DNA of 64,000 bases, taken from Streptomyces sp. NBC_01803 (lineage in GTDB: Bacteria > Actinomycetota > Actinomycetes > Streptomycetales > Streptomycetaceae). A program made the translations under genes and the position numbers. The stretch lies in the NCBI RefSeq assembly GCF_035917415.1, contig NZ_CP109073.1, positions 3,432,501-3,496,500 of the forward strand, read 5' to 3'. Shown here one piece after another: positions 1 through 8,420 of the stretch. Every line of letters begins with the position of its first letter. Position 1 is the stretch's first letter. A model generated the notes under the pieces. The model made no database searches. It worked only from the letters and a program-made list of their open reading frames with translations, and was not told the origin of the DNA.

Positions 1-540
1 CGCTTCGCCGAGCTGAGCGGCGCTCCCGTGCGGGCGCTCGACCCGGGGCTGAGGCTGGGCGACGAGGGCCTCGGCCAGGGGGACGTGATCAGGACGGGCG
101 GCCTGGAGCTGCGCGTGGTGCCGACGCCCGGACACACGTCGGATTCGCTGTCGTTCCACGTCGTCGCGGACGCCGCGGTGCTGACCGGGGACACGGTGCT
201 GGGCCGGGGCACCACCATCGTGGCGCACCCGGACGGCCGGCTCGGGGACTACCTGGACTCGTTGCGCAGGCTGCGCTCGCTGACCGTGGACGACGGCGTG
301 CACACGGTGCTGCCGGGCCACGGCCCGGTCCTCAACGACGCCCAGGGCGCCATCGACTATTACCTGGTGCACCGAGCGAAGCGGCTGGCACAGGTGGAGA
401 CGGCGGTGGAGGACGGGTTGCGCACGCCGGAGGCGGTGGTGGCGCACGTGTACGCGGACGTGGACCGGTCGCTGTGGCCGTGGGCCGAGCTGTCGGTGCG
501 GGCCCAGCTCGACTACCTGCGCGAGCACGGGCTCCTTTGA
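1..540 (+). CDS. MBL-fold metallo-hydrolase, 5' end outside window
   Basis: The frame is open from the first base, so the N-terminus, including the HxHxDH metal motif of this fold, lies outside the window. What is visible is the later half of a metallo-beta-lactamase-fold hydrolase: PTPGHTSDS (metal His), LTGDTVLG (bridging Asp) and LPGHGP (final His), then a helical tail typical of LACTB2-like or glyoxalase-II-like hydrolases. The substrate is unknown. In actinobacteria this gene commonly lies beside crp and nth, as here. It converges on crp, with a hairpin between the two. Family confidence is high; function is not resolved. Confidence 0.88.
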   Translation, partial: RFAELSGAPVRALDPGLRLGDEGLGQGDVIRTGGLELRVVPTPGHTSDSLSFHVVADAAVLTGDTVLGRGTTIVAHPDGRLGDYLDSLRRLRSLTVDDGVHTVLPGHGPVLNDAQGAIDYYLVHRAKRLAQVETAVEDGLRTPEAVVAHVYADVDRSLWPWAELSVRAQLDYLREHGLL

Positions 541-598
541 CGGCGCGGCTCCCGGGCGGCCCCGACCGCCGCCCGACACGTGGGTGTAGCACGCACAT

Positions 599-640
599 GG
601 CCCGTCCCGCCGATGCCCGAGAGGCGTGGCGGAACGGGCC
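599..640. terminator. Bidirectional terminator between MBL gene and crp
   Basis: A 13-base inverted repeat with one mismatch (GGCCCGTCCCGCC at 599-611 against GGCGGAACGGGCC at 628-640) sits between two convergent genes. It lacks a T-run, as is usual in high-GC actinomycetes. Confidence 0.65.
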
Positions 641-659
641 AGGTGTGCGAAGGGCCGGG

Positions 660-1334
660 TTAGCGGGAGCGGCGGGCCAGGCGCTCGATGTCGAGCAGGA
701 TGACCGCGCGGGCCTCCAGCCGCAGCCAGCCCCGGGCGGCGAAGTCGGCCAGCGCCTTGTTCACCGTCTCGCGCGAGGCGCCCACGAGCTGGGCCAGCTC
801 CTCCTGCGTGAGGTCGTGTACCACGTGGATGCCCTCGTCCGACTGCACGCCGAAGCGGCGCGAGAGGTCGAGCAGGGCCTTGGCGACCCGGCCCGGCACG
901 TCGGAGAACACCAGGTCGGACATGCTGTCGTTGGTCCGGCGCAGCCGTCGGGCGACCGCGCGCAGCAGCGCGGCGGCGACCTCGGGGCGGGCGCTGAGCC
1001 AGGGTTGGAGGTCACTGTGGCCGAGGCCGAGCAGCCTCACCTCGGTGACCGCGGTGGCGGTGGCGGTGCGCGGTCCCGGGTCGAACAGGGACAGCTCCCC
1101 GATCAGCTCACCCGGACCGAGCACGGCCAGCATGTTCTCCCGGCCGTCGGGAGAGGTGCGGTGCAGCTTGACCTTGCCGTCGGTGACGACGTACAGCCGG
1201 TCGCCCGGGTCCCCTTCGTGGAAGAGGGTGTCACCACGGGCCAGCGTCACATCGGACATGGAGGCGCGCAGCTCAGCGGCCTGCTCATCATCGAGCGCCG
1301 CGAACAGCGGGGCTCGCCGCAGAACGTCGTCCAC
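660..1334 (-). CDS. crp: Crp/Fnr-family transcription regulator
   Basis: This encodes 224 residues: an N-terminal cyclic-nucleotide-binding beta-barrel ([17 protein letters not shown] is the phosphate-binding cassette, around residues 73-90) and a C-terminal winged helix with recognition helix in [14 protein letters not shown]. Sequence and length match the Crp protein of Streptomyces, a global regulator of germination, development and antibiotic production. The GTG at 1334 is chosen because AGGAGAGG lies just upstream and the protein then begins [11 protein letters not shown] like its relatives; a start 11 codons earlier has no such support. Neighbours (MBL gene, nth, NUDIX, marP) are the same as in mycobacteria. 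Confidence 0.95.
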   Translation of the reverse strand: MDDVLRRAPLFAALDDEQAAELRASMSDVTLARGDTLFHEGDPGDRLYVVTDGKVKLHRTSPDGRENMLAVLGPGELIGELSLFDPGPRTATATAVTEVRLLGLGHSDLQPWLSARPEVAAALLRAVARRLRRTNDSMSDLVFSDVPGRVAKALLDLSRRFGVQSDEGIHVVHDLTQEELAQLVGASRETVNKALADFAARGWLRLEARAVILLDIERLARRSR

Positions 1335-1599
1335 GAGTTCCTCTCCTTGTCGGCCGGGGTGCGGCAAGGGACGGCAAGGGGCCGTCCCTCATGACGCCGG
1401 ACACCTCGGCAGTGCTATCAGTCACAAGTTTGACGTACCGGGACAGCCGTGCACACGCCAGGTCCCCTTTCGTGGGCCGAATCCCCGGGGAGCCGGGCGA
1501 ATGTCGGCGGTCCCGTTTACGCTGGCCGGGTGGTCAACAGGCACGTGGTGCGTATGGGGCAGGACGGGACCACGATGCGAGAGAGGGAGGGCCGGGCGG
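1335..1599. promoter_or_regulatory. Divergent crp/nth promoter region
   Basis: This 265-base spacer separates divergent crp and nth. On the plus strand TACGCT at 1518-1523 resembles a -10 box; transcription from about 1530 would give nth a leader of roughly 70 bases. That leader could itself be read from GTG 1530 as a 31-codon frame ending at 1625, overlapping the nth start. I see no clear palindromic Crp site. Confidence 0.4.
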
Positions 1600-2547
1600 G
1601 TGAGCGCAGCCCAGGATTCCGCTGAGAGCGAACGTCGTGCGACCGGGCGGGTGAGCGGAGCGACCGCGGTGGGTGCCAAGGGCGCCGCCGTCGGCCCCGG
1701 CGCCGGTCCCGGTCGCGGGGCAGGTCCGGGTCCCGCGGCGGGTCCGGGTGCCGATACCGGCGCCGGTGGCCGCGCGGCGAAGCCGGAGACCCGGCTCGGC
1801 ATGATCCGCCGGGCCCGCAAGATCAACCGGACGCTGTCCGAGGTGTATTACTACGCCCATCCCGAGCTCGATTTCGAGAGTTCCTTCGAGCTGCTGGTGG
1901 CCACGGTCCTGTCCGCCCAGACGACCGACCTGAGGGTGAATCAGACGACGCCCGCCCTCTTCGCCGCCTATCCGACCCCCGAGGACATGGCCGCCGCCGA
2001 CCCGGCGGTGCTGGAGGGGATCATCCGGCCCACCGGCTTCTTCCGCAGCAAGTCCAAGGCACTGATAGGGCTGTCGACCGCGCTGCGCGACCGGTTCGGC
2101 GGCGAGGTCCCCGGCCGACTGGAGGATCTGGTGACGCTGCCGGGCGTCGGGCGCAAGACGGCGCACGTCGTGCTGGGGAACGCGTTCGGCCGGCCCGGCA
2201 TCACCGTCGACACGCACTTCCAGCGGTTGGCGCGCCGGTGGAAGTGGACGGAGCAGACAGACCCGGAGAAGATCGAGACCGAGGTCGCCGAGATCTTCCC
2301 CAAGAAGGAATGGACGATGCTCTCGCACCGCGTCATCTTCCACGGCCGCCGCATCTGCCACAGCCGTAAGCCCGCGTGCGGAGCCTGCCCCGTCGCGCAT
2401 CTGTGCCCCTCCTACGGGGAGGGCGAGACGGACCCGGAGAAGGCCGGGAAGCTTCTCAAGTACGAGATGGGCGGGCAGCCGGGCCAGCGGCTGAAGCCGC
2501 CCGCCGACTATCCCGGGAAGCCCGCCCCACCTCTAGGAGCCGCATGA
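1600..2547 (+). CDS. nth: Endonuclease III (DNA glycosylase/AP lyase)
   Basis: Base-excision-repair enzyme that removes oxidised pyrimidines and cleaves the abasic site. The helix-hairpin-helix [14 protein letters not shown] starts near residue 180 with catalytic Lys186; the catalytic Asp is in TVDTHFQR (Asp204). Four cysteines at about 253, 260, 263 and 269 give the C-x6-C-x2-C-x5-C signature of the [4Fe-4S] cluster. The first 65 or so residues are a Gly/Pro/Ala-rich low-complexity extension. GTG 1600 follows a purine-rich stretch and is the longest reasonable start; GTG 1651 and ATG 1801 are alternatives. The stop overlaps the next start (ATGA). Confidence 0.92.
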   Translation: MSAAQDSAESERRATGRVSGATAVGAKGAAVGPGAGPGRGAGPGPAAGPGADTGAGGRAAKPETRLGMIRRARKINRTLSEVYYYAHPELDFESSFELLVATVLSAQTTDLRVNQTTPALFAAYPTPEDMAAADPAVLEGIIRPTGFFRSKSKALIGLSTALRDRFGGEVPGRLEDLVTLPGVGRKTAHVVLGNAFGRPGITVDTHFQRLARRWKWTEQTDPEKIETEVAEIFPKKEWTMLSHRVIFHGRRICHSRKPACGACPVAHLCPSYGEGETDPEKAGKLLKYEMGGQPGQRLKPPADYPGKPAPPLGAA

Positions 2548-3230
2548 CCAGTGCCCGTGAAGCCGACATCAGACAGATCGGCCCGGAAGGAGTCCCGGAC
2601 TGGCTCCGGCCCCTGGCGCTGGCGGCCCGCACCATCCGGCCGCGCCAGCTCAGCCGTTTTCTGCCGCCCCCGTCCGGCGGTCGGCCGTCCGCGGTCCTGG
2701 TGCTGTTCGGCGAGGGCGCCCGGGGGCCCGAGCTGCTGCTGATGGAGCGGGCCACCAGCCTGCGCGAGCACGCCGGCCAGCCCTCGTTCCCCGGCGGCGG
2801 GCTCGACCCGGAGGACGGCGACCCGGAGGGCGAGGGTCCGCTGGCGGCTGCCCTGCGGGAGGCGGAGGAGGAGACCGGCCTCGACCCCGCCGGGGTGCGC
2901 GTCTTCGCCACGCTCCCGCGCCTCTACATCCCGGTGAGTGACTTCGTGGTCAGCCCCGTGCTCGGGTGGTGGGCGACGCCGTCCCCGGTCGCGCCGGTGG
3001 ACCCGGCCGAGACGGCCCGCGTCTTCACCGTCCCCGTCACCGAGCTGGCCGACCCGCGCAGCCGCGGCACCGCCATCCACCCCAGCGGGTATCGCGGCCC
3101 CGCCTTCGAGGTCGGGGGCACCCTGGTGTGGGGCTTCACCGCCGGGGTGATCGACCGCATCCTGCACTACGCGGGCTGGGAAGAGCCCTGGGACCGCGAC
3201 CGGGAGATTTCACTCGACCACGGGGCGTGA
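2544..3230 (+). CDS. NUDIX hydrolase, CoA pyrophosphatase type
   Basis: A 228-residue NUDIX protein. The Nudix box spans the [12 protein letters not shown] segment and the metal-binding helix [11 protein letters not shown], with an insertion between them as in CoA diphosphatases, which split CoA into phosphopantetheine and 3',5'-ADP. The N-terminal [15 protein letters not shown] segment also fits that subfamily. ATG 2544 overlaps the nth stop by 4 bases and follows TAGGAG, so it is translationally coupled to nth. marP follows 13 bases downstream. Confidence 0.88.
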   Translation: MTSAREADIRQIGPEGVPDWLRPLALAARTIRPRQLSRFLPPPSGGRPSAVLVLFGEGARGPELLLMERATSLREHAGQPSFPGGGLDPEDGDPEGEGPLAAALREAEEETGLDPAGVRVFATLPRLYIPVSDFVVSPVLGWWATPSPVAPVDPAETARVFTVPVTELADPRSRGTAIHPSGYRGPAFEVGGTLVWGFTAGVIDRILHYAGWEEPWDRDREISLDHGA

Positions 3231-3243
3231 GACGGTATCGGGC

Positions 3244-4455
3244 ATGAACGGGCTCGACATCCTGCTGCTGCTCGCCGCCGTCTGGTTCGCGGTGGTGGGG
3301 TACCGGCAGGGGTTCGTCGTCGGCGTGCTCTCCGTCACCGGCTTCCTCGGCGGTGGCCTGATCGCCGCCTACGCCCTCCCGCTCGTGTGGCGCACGGCCC
3401 GCGACGCGGACGCCTCGGGCGCCGGAGCGGGGGAGCTGGGCGCGATCGCCGCGGTCGCGGCCGTCATCGTCTGCGCCACGGTCGGCCAGGCCCTCACCAC
3501 TCACCTGGGCGGCCGGCTGCGGCGCCACATCACCTGGTCCCCGGCCCGCGCCCTGGACGCCACCGGCGGCGCCCTGGTCAACGTGCTGGCGATGCTGCTC
3601 GTCGCCTGGCTGCTCGGCTCCGCCCTGGCCACGACCACGCTGGGCACCGTCGGCCGCGAGGTCCGCGGCTCACGGGTGCTGCTGGGCGTCTCCAGCGTCG
3701 TCCCGGAGCGGGCCGACGGCTGGTTCACCGACTTCGGCTCGGTCCTCGCCCAGCAGGGCTTCCCGCAGGTCTTCTCGCCCTTCGCGGCCGAGCCCATCAC
3801 CGAAGTCCCGCCGCCCGACCCGGAGCTGGCGGGCAGCCCGGCCGTCGCCGAGGCGAAACGGTCCATCGTGAAGGTGGCCGGCACCGCCTCCGGCTGCGGC
3901 AAGGTCCTGGAGGGCACCGGCTTCGTCTTCGCCGACGGCCGGGTGATGACCAACGCCCACGTCGTCGGCGGAGTCGTCGAGCCCACCGTCCAGGTTGGCG
4001 GCGAGGGCAGGCGCTACCGCGCCCGCGTCGTCCTCTACGACTGGGAGCGCGACGTCGCGGTCCTCGACGTGCCGCGCCTGAACGCCCCGGCCCTGGAGCT
4101 GAGCGAGGGCGACGCCATCACCGGGGACGACGCGATCATCGCAGGCTTCCCCGAGAGCGGCCCGTTCGACTCCCGACCGGCACGCGTCCGCGAGCGATTC
4201 CAGGCCGAGGGGCCCGACATTTACCGCCGGGACACGGTGAGCCGCGACGTGTACGCGCTGTACGCGACGGTCCGGCCGGGCAACTCGGGCGGTCCGCTGC
4301 TCACGCCGGACGGCGAGGTGTACGGCGTGATCTTCGCCAAGTCGCTCGACGACGACCGCACCGGCTACGCCCTCACCACCGACGAGGTGCGCGAGATCAT
4401 CACGCGAGGCCGGGCCGTCGACGAGTCGGTCGACAGCCAGACATGCGCGATGTGA
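3244..4455 (+). CDS. marP: MarP-type membrane serine protease
   Basis: A 403-residue protein with an N-terminal CvpA-like domain of four membrane helices (roughly residues 1-125) followed by an extracytoplasmic trypsin-like domain. The triad is visible: His239 in TNAHVVGG, Asp270 in WERDVAVLD and Ser348 in RPGNSGGPLL. Two cysteines (ASGCGK and the C-terminal QTCAM) could form the disulphide known in mycobacterial MarP, the protease needed for acid resistance. The nth-nudix-marP order is the same as in Mycobacterium tuberculosis. It is probably last in its operon, as a hairpin follows at once. Confidence 0.92.
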   Translation: MNGLDILLLLAAVWFAVVGYRQGFVVGVLSVTGFLGGGLIAAYALPLVWRTARDADASGAGAGELGAIAAVAAVIVCATVGQALTTHLGGRLRRHITWSPARALDATGGALVNVLAMLLVAWLLGSALATTTLGTVGREVRGSRVLLGVSSVVPERADGWFTDFGSVLAQQGFPQVFSPFAAEPITEVPPPDPELAGSPAVAEAKRSIVKVAGTASGCGKVLEGTGFVFADGRVMTNAHVVGGVVEPTVQVGGEGRRYRARVVLYDWERDVAVLDVPRLNAPALELSEGDAITGDDAIIAGFPESGPFDSRPARVRERFQAEGPDIYRRDTVSRDVYALYATVRPGNSGGPLLTPDGEVYGVIFAKSLDDDRTGYALTTDEVREIITRGRAVDESVDSQTCAM

Positions 4456-4457
4456 AG

Positions 4458-4481
4458 CCCCGCGGCGGGTCAGCCGCGGGG
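4458..4481 (+). terminator. Terminator after marP
   Basis: Perfect 9-bp stem CCCCGCGGC / GCCGCGGGG with a 6-base loop, 2 bases after the marP stop. It also covers the end of the small minus-strand frame at 4470-4658, so it may act in both directions. Confidence 0.7.
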
Positions 4482-4658
4482 GTGTCGCAGCCGCACCCCG
4501 ACCCAGCGGGCACGGCGGCGGAGAATATCCGGAAAGCCGATATGGGGGTCCGCCATCGGGCCGCCCTGAATTCGCCGCATGGCGCCTCGCGCCCGGGCGG
4601 CGGCGGCATCGCCGCGTCGATCACGTGCCACGTCACGGTAGTCGTGCGTCCAGCCCAT
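4470..4658 (-). CDS. Possible small Arg-rich protein, 62 aa
   Basis: A short frame starting MGWTHDYRDVARDRRG and ending with an Arg/Trp-rich tail. GAGGG lies a few bases before the ATG and the gap between marP and the hydrolase gene would otherwise be empty. Codon use is only weakly skewed to G/C in third positions, so it may not be coding. No known domain is recognised. Confidence 0.35.
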   Translation of the reverse strand: MGWTHDYRDVARDRRGDAAAARARGAMRRIQGGPMADPHIGFPDILRRRARWVGVRLRHPRG

Positions 4659-4735
4659 ACCCTCGACCCTGCCCGGGGTCCAAGGTCAGTAACCGCCCGG
4701 AAGCGAAGTCTGTCGGCTTATGCCACCGGCACCCC

Positions 4736-5671
4736 TCAACGGTCGGGCTCGGGGTCCCGCAGCCAGTCGATGAGCTCGGTGCTGAACGCCACCGGGTCCT
4801 CCTCGTGCGGGAAGTGTCCCAGACCGTCGAACAGCCGCCAACGGTAGGGCGCTTCGACATACTCGCCGGAGCCGGCCGAGCTGCGCGTGCGCGTCACCGG
4901 GTCGAGCGAGCCGTGCAGATGGAGCGTGGGCACGAGCACCGGCCGCTTCATCCGCCGGTTGAATTGCACCCCGTCCGGGCGGACGATCGAACGGATCAGC
5001 CACCGGTAGGGCTCGATCGCGCAGTGCGCCGTGGACGGAATCGTCATCGCCCGCTGGTAGACCGTCACATCATCGGGCTCCGGCTGACGCGGCCCCGACC
5101 ACTCGCGCAGCAGGCGGCCGACCGCCTCCGCGTCGTCGGCGACGAGCTGCCGCTCGGGCAGCCAGGGGCGCTGGAAGCCCCAGATGTAGGAGCTGGCGGC
5201 GGTCTGCCGGGGATCGCGCAGCAGCGACGCGCGCCAGCTGCGCGGGTGCGGCATGGAGACGACGGCGAGCCGCCGTACCAGCTTGGGTCGCATCACGGCG
5301 GCCGTCCAGGCCAGGTAACCGCCCAGGTCGTGCCCGACGAGCGCGGCGTCGGGCTCGCCCAGGGAACGGATCACGCCCGTGACGTCGAGCGCGAGGTTGG
5401 CCGGGTCGTACCCGCGCGGGGTGCGGTCGCTGCCGCCCACCCCGCGCAGGTCCATCGCCACCGCCCGGTACCCGGCGCCGGCCAGCGCGGTCAGCTGATG
5501 CCGCCAGGTCCACCAGAACTGGGGGAACCCGTGCAGCAGCAGAACGAGCGGGCCGTCGCCGAGCTCGGCGATGTGGAAGCGGGCGCCGTTGGCGGCGACG
5601 TCCCGATGCGTCCAGGGGCCGTCCCGGAGGATGACCGAGGACCGCATCCCCGATTGATCGGGATTGGTCAT
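4736..5671 (-). CDS. Alpha/beta hydrolase, epoxide hydrolase-like
   Basis: A 311-residue alpha/beta hydrolase. The oxyanion-hole motif is LHGFPQFWWTWRHQ, the nucleophile is Asp115 in VGHDLGG, the acid is in HGSLDPVT and the base His in GLGHFPHEE. An Asp nucleophile in GHDxGG and the HGFP motif are typical of epoxide hydrolases (EphE in mycobacteria has the same neighbours), although dehalogenases share this layout. ATG 5671 overlaps the stop of the upstream membrane-protein gene by 4 bases, so the two form an operon. Substrate unknown. Confidence 0.88.
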   Translation of the reverse strand: MTNPDQSGMRSSVILRDGPWTHRDVAANGARFHIAELGDGPLVLLLHGFPQFWWTWRHQLTALAGAGYRAVAMDLRGVGGSDRTPRGYDPANLALDVTGVIRSLGEPDAALVGHDLGGYLAWTAAVMRPKLVRRLAVVSMPHPRSWRASLLRDPRQTAASSYIWGFQRPWLPERQLVADDAEAVGRLLREWSGPRQPEPDDVTVYQRAMTIPSTAHCAIEPYRWLIRSIVRPDGVQFNRRMKRPVLVPTLHLHGSLDPVTRTRSSAGSGEYVEAPYRWRLFDGLGHFPHEEDPVAFSTELIDWLRDPEPDR

Positions 5672-6105
5672 GTGGCGGAGCCCGCCTTGTCCACGGGGAC
5701 GGGACGCGGGTGGGGCCTGACCCCGGCCAGTACGGCGGCCGACGACTTGGCGGACCGGACGGAGCGCTGGGCGCTGCCCAGGCGGCTGAACTTCTTGACG
5801 GCGAACAGGACGAGCGCCCCGGTCACCGCCAGGTAGACGACCCCGACGAGCGCGGTGGTGACGCCGATCGGCACGTCCCACCACTCGTGCAGCCCATCCG
5901 CCGCGGCGAAGCTGAGCAGCGCCAGCGCGAACAGCGCGAGCACGGCTCCGACGGCGATCGCGATGATGCCCCACAGGGCTCGCTGCACATCCTGCTTCAC
6001 CTGGGCCTTGGCCAGCGCGATCTCGTCGTGCACCAGTCCGGACAGCTCGTCGGCGGCCGAGGCGACCAGCTCTCCGAGACTGCGGCCCTCTTCCGCTGCG
6101 CTCAT
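5668..6105 (-). CDS. Actinobacterial holin-like membrane protein
   Basis: A 145-residue protein with an acidic amphipathic N-terminus (LGELVASAADELSGLVHDEI), two membrane helices (about residues 45-70 and 80-103) and a basic cytoplasmic tail. This is the layout of the Actinobacterial Holin-X / phage holin superfamily III proteins found beside marP and ephE in actinobacteria. Despite the family name no prophage genes are nearby, and a housekeeping membrane role is more likely. It starts the two-gene operon with the hydrolase. Confidence 0.82.
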   Translation of the reverse strand: MSAAEEGRSLGELVASAADELSGLVHDEIALAKAQVKQDVQRALWGIIAIAVGAVLALFALALLSFAAADGLHEWWDVPIGVTTALVGVVYLAVTGALVLFAVKKFSRLGSAQRSVRSAKSSAAVLAGVRPHPRPVPVDKAGSAT

Positions 6106-6236
6106 CGCGATTCTCCCTCTTTCCTCTCCCGGAGGCGGATGCTGTTGTGGTGCACGTGACAGTAGTGGTGCGAGGGTGCGGCGTCAGTAGCTGATATCTC
6201 ACCGTCGCTCAAGGGGAGTGATGCCGCAAATGGTAT

Positions 6237-6267
6237 AGGGGCGTCCGACCGGCCGTCGGGCGCCCCT
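6237..6267 (-). terminator. Terminator after acs
   Basis: A 31-base inverted repeat (AGGGGCG at 6237-6243 with CGCCCCT at 6261-6267, extended inward by CCGAC/GTCGG) lies 20 bases beyond the acs stop. Confidence 0.72.
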
Positions 6268-6286
6268 GTGCCGTCGGCGACGCGGC

Positions 6287-8248
6287 TCAGTCCTCCGACG
6301 CCGCGGTGGGCAGCTTGGCCTGGATCAGCTCCATCACCGAGGAGTCGGTGAGCGTGGTGACGTCGCCCAGCTCGCGGTTCTCCGCGACGTCCCGCAGCAG
6401 CCGCCGCATGATCTTCCCCGACCGGGTCTTGGGCAGCTCGTCCACCGGCAGGATGCGCTTGGGCTTGGCGATCGGGCCGAGCTCCTTGGCGACGTGCGCC
6501 CGCAGCGCGTCGACCAGCCCCTCGTCATTGTGCGCGCCGCCGCGCAGTATGACGAACGCACAGATCGCCTGCGTGGTCTGCGGATCGGCGGCGCCGACGA
6601 CGGCCGCCTCGGCGACGCGCGGATGCGAGACGAGGGCGGACTCCACCTCGGTCGTCGAGATGTTGTGCCCGGAGACCAGCATGACGTCGTCCACCCGGCC
6701 CAGCAGCCAGATGTCGCCGTCGTCGTCCTTCTTGGCGCCGTCACCCGCGAAGTACTTGCCCTCGAACCGTGACCAGTACGTGTCCAGGTACCGCTGGTCG
6801 TCGCCCCAGATCGTGCGCAGCATGGACGGCCAGGGCTCGGTCAGCGCCAGATATCCGCCCGAACCGTTCGCCACCTCCGCCCCGTCGTCGTCGACGACGG
6901 TGGCCGCGATGCCGGGCAGCGGCACCTGCGCGGCGCCGGGCTTGGCCAGCGTGACGCCGGGCAGCGGGCTGATCATGATGGCGCCGGTCTCGGTCTGCCA
7001 CCAGGTGTCCACCACGGGCGTGCGGTCGCCGCCGATGTGCTTGCGGTACCAGATCCACGCCTCGGGGTTGATCGGCTCACCCACCGAGCCCAGGATCCGC
7101 AGGCTGGAGAGGTCGAACGTGGCGGGGATGTCGTCGCCCCACTTCATACAGGTGCGGATCGCGGTGGGGGCGGTGTAGAGGATGGTGACGCCGTACTTCT
7201 GGACGATCTCCCACCACCGGCCGTTGTGCGGGGTGTTGGGTGTCCCCTCGTAGAGCACTCCGGTGGCGCCGTTGGCCAGCGGGCCGTACACGATGTACGA
7301 GTGGCCGGTCACCCAGCCGACATCGGCGGTGCACCAGTACACATCCGTCTCCGGCTTGAGGTCGAAGACGGCGTGGTGGGTGAAGGCGGCCTGGGTGAGA
7401 TAGCCGCCCGACGTGTGCAGGATGCCCTTGGGCTTACCGGTCGTGCCCGAGGTGTAGAGGATGAACAGCGGGTGCTCGGCGGGGAACGCCAGCGGCGAGT
7501 GCTGCTCGGGCTGCCGGGCCACCAGCTCGTGCCACCACAGGTCCCGGCCCTCGGTCCAGGGGATGTCCTGGCCGGTGCGGCGCACGACGAGCACCCTGCG
7601 GACGTTCGCCGCGCCGGGTCGGGTGAGGGCCTCGTCCACGGTCGGCTTGAGCGCGGAGGGCGCGCCCCGCCGGTACCCGCCGTCGGAGGTGATGACGACG
7701 CGGGCGTCGGCGTCCTCGATGCGGGTGGCCAGCGCGTCGGCGGAGAACGCGCCGAAGACCACGGAGTGCGGGGCGCCGACGCGGGCGCAGGCCAGCATCG
7801 CGATCACCGCCTCGGGGATCATCGGCAGGTAGATCGCGACCCGGTCGCCGGCCTCGACGCCGAGCTCGGTCAGCGCGTGGGCCGCCTGGGACACCTCGCG
7901 CTGGAGCTCCGCGTAGGTGATCGACCGGGAGTCGCCGGGCTCGCCCTCGAAGTGGAGGGCGACCCGGTCGCCGTGACCGGCCAGGACATGCCGGTCCACA
8001 CAGTTGTACGAGACGTTCAGCCGGCCGTCGGCGAACCACTTGGCGAAGGGCGGGTTGGACCAGTCCAGGGTCTGGGTCGGCTCCATCTCCCAGGTCAGCC
8101 GGTGTGCCTGCTCCGCCCAGAAGCCCAACCGGTCGGCGGCGGCGGCCTCGTAGGCCGAGGCGGTCAGGTTGGCATCGGCGGTCACCTCGGCGGGGGGCGC
8201 GAACCTGCGCTTCTCCGTCATGAGATTGGCCAGGCTCTCGTTGGTCAC
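6287..8248 (-). CDS. acs: Acetyl-CoA synthetase (AMP-forming)
   Basis: A 653-residue adenylate-forming enzyme that activates acetate to acetyl-CoA via acetyl-AMP. The P-loop-like motif is YTSGTTGKPKG, the aromatic adenine motif is DTWWQTETG and the C-terminal catalytic lysine, normally the site of reversible acetylation, lies in RSGKIMRR. Length is normal for the family. GTG 8248 is chosen because AGGAG lies 8-9 bases upstream and the protein then begins VTNESLANL, as in other streptomycetes. It appears monocistronic with its own terminator. Confidence 0.96.
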   Translation of the reverse strand: MTNESLANLMTEKRRFAPPAEVTADANLTASAYEAAAADRLGFWAEQAHRLTWEMEPTQTLDWSNPPFAKWFADGRLNVSYNCVDRHVLAGHGDRVALHFEGEPGDSRSITYAELQREVSQAAHALTELGVEAGDRVAIYLPMIPEAVIAMLACARVGAPHSVVFGAFSADALATRIEDADARVVITSDGGYRRGAPSALKPTVDEALTRPGAANVRRVLVVRRTGQDIPWTEGRDLWWHELVARQPEQHSPLAFPAEHPLFILYTSGTTGKPKGILHTSGGYLTQAAFTHHAVFDLKPETDVYWCTADVGWVTGHSYIVYGPLANGATGVLYEGTPNTPHNGRWWEIVQKYGVTILYTAPTAIRTCMKWGDDIPATFDLSSLRILGSVGEPINPEAWIWYRKHIGGDRTPVVDTWWQTETGAIMISPLPGVTLAKPGAAQVPLPGIAATVVDDDGAEVANGSGGYLALTEPWPSMLRTIWGDDQRYLDTYWSRFEGKYFAGDGAKKDDDGDIWLLGRVDDVMLVSGHNISTTEVESALVSHPRVAEAAVVGAADPQTTQAICAFVILRGGAHNDEGLVDALRAHVAKELGPIAKPKRILPVDELPKTRSGKIMRRLLRDVAENRELGDVTTLTDSSVMELIQAKLPTAASED

Positions 8249-8371
8249 GGCTTCTCCTCGCGGCACGGCGTCAGATGTGTCCCACGGCACAGCTCATCAG
8301 TCCGGTCGCCCCTTTGACAAGGCCGACGGGGGAATTGGTGTAGACCTGTCGGGAAGGGGGCGCGAGCCGCA

Positions 8372-8407
8372 CCGAGCGGCCGTCCGGCGGGGCCGGCGGC
8401 CGCTCGG
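8372..8407 (-). terminator. Terminator after the SulP-carbonic anhydrase gene
   Basis: Perfect 11-bp stem CCGAGCGGCCG / CGGCCGCTCGG with a 14-base loop, 13 bases beyond the stop of the minus-strand gene. Confidence 0.75.
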
Positions 8408-8420
8408 CGGGAGAGGCGCG

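Noticed and set aside
688..1599. Long upstream extension of the nth reading frame
   Set aside because: It runs antisense through crp, has no family resemblance and lacks a ribosome site; high GC keeps frames open by chance.
5668..6105. Prophage holin
   Set aside because: No lysin, structural or integrase genes nearby; the family is a normal chromosomal neighbour of marP in actinobacteria.
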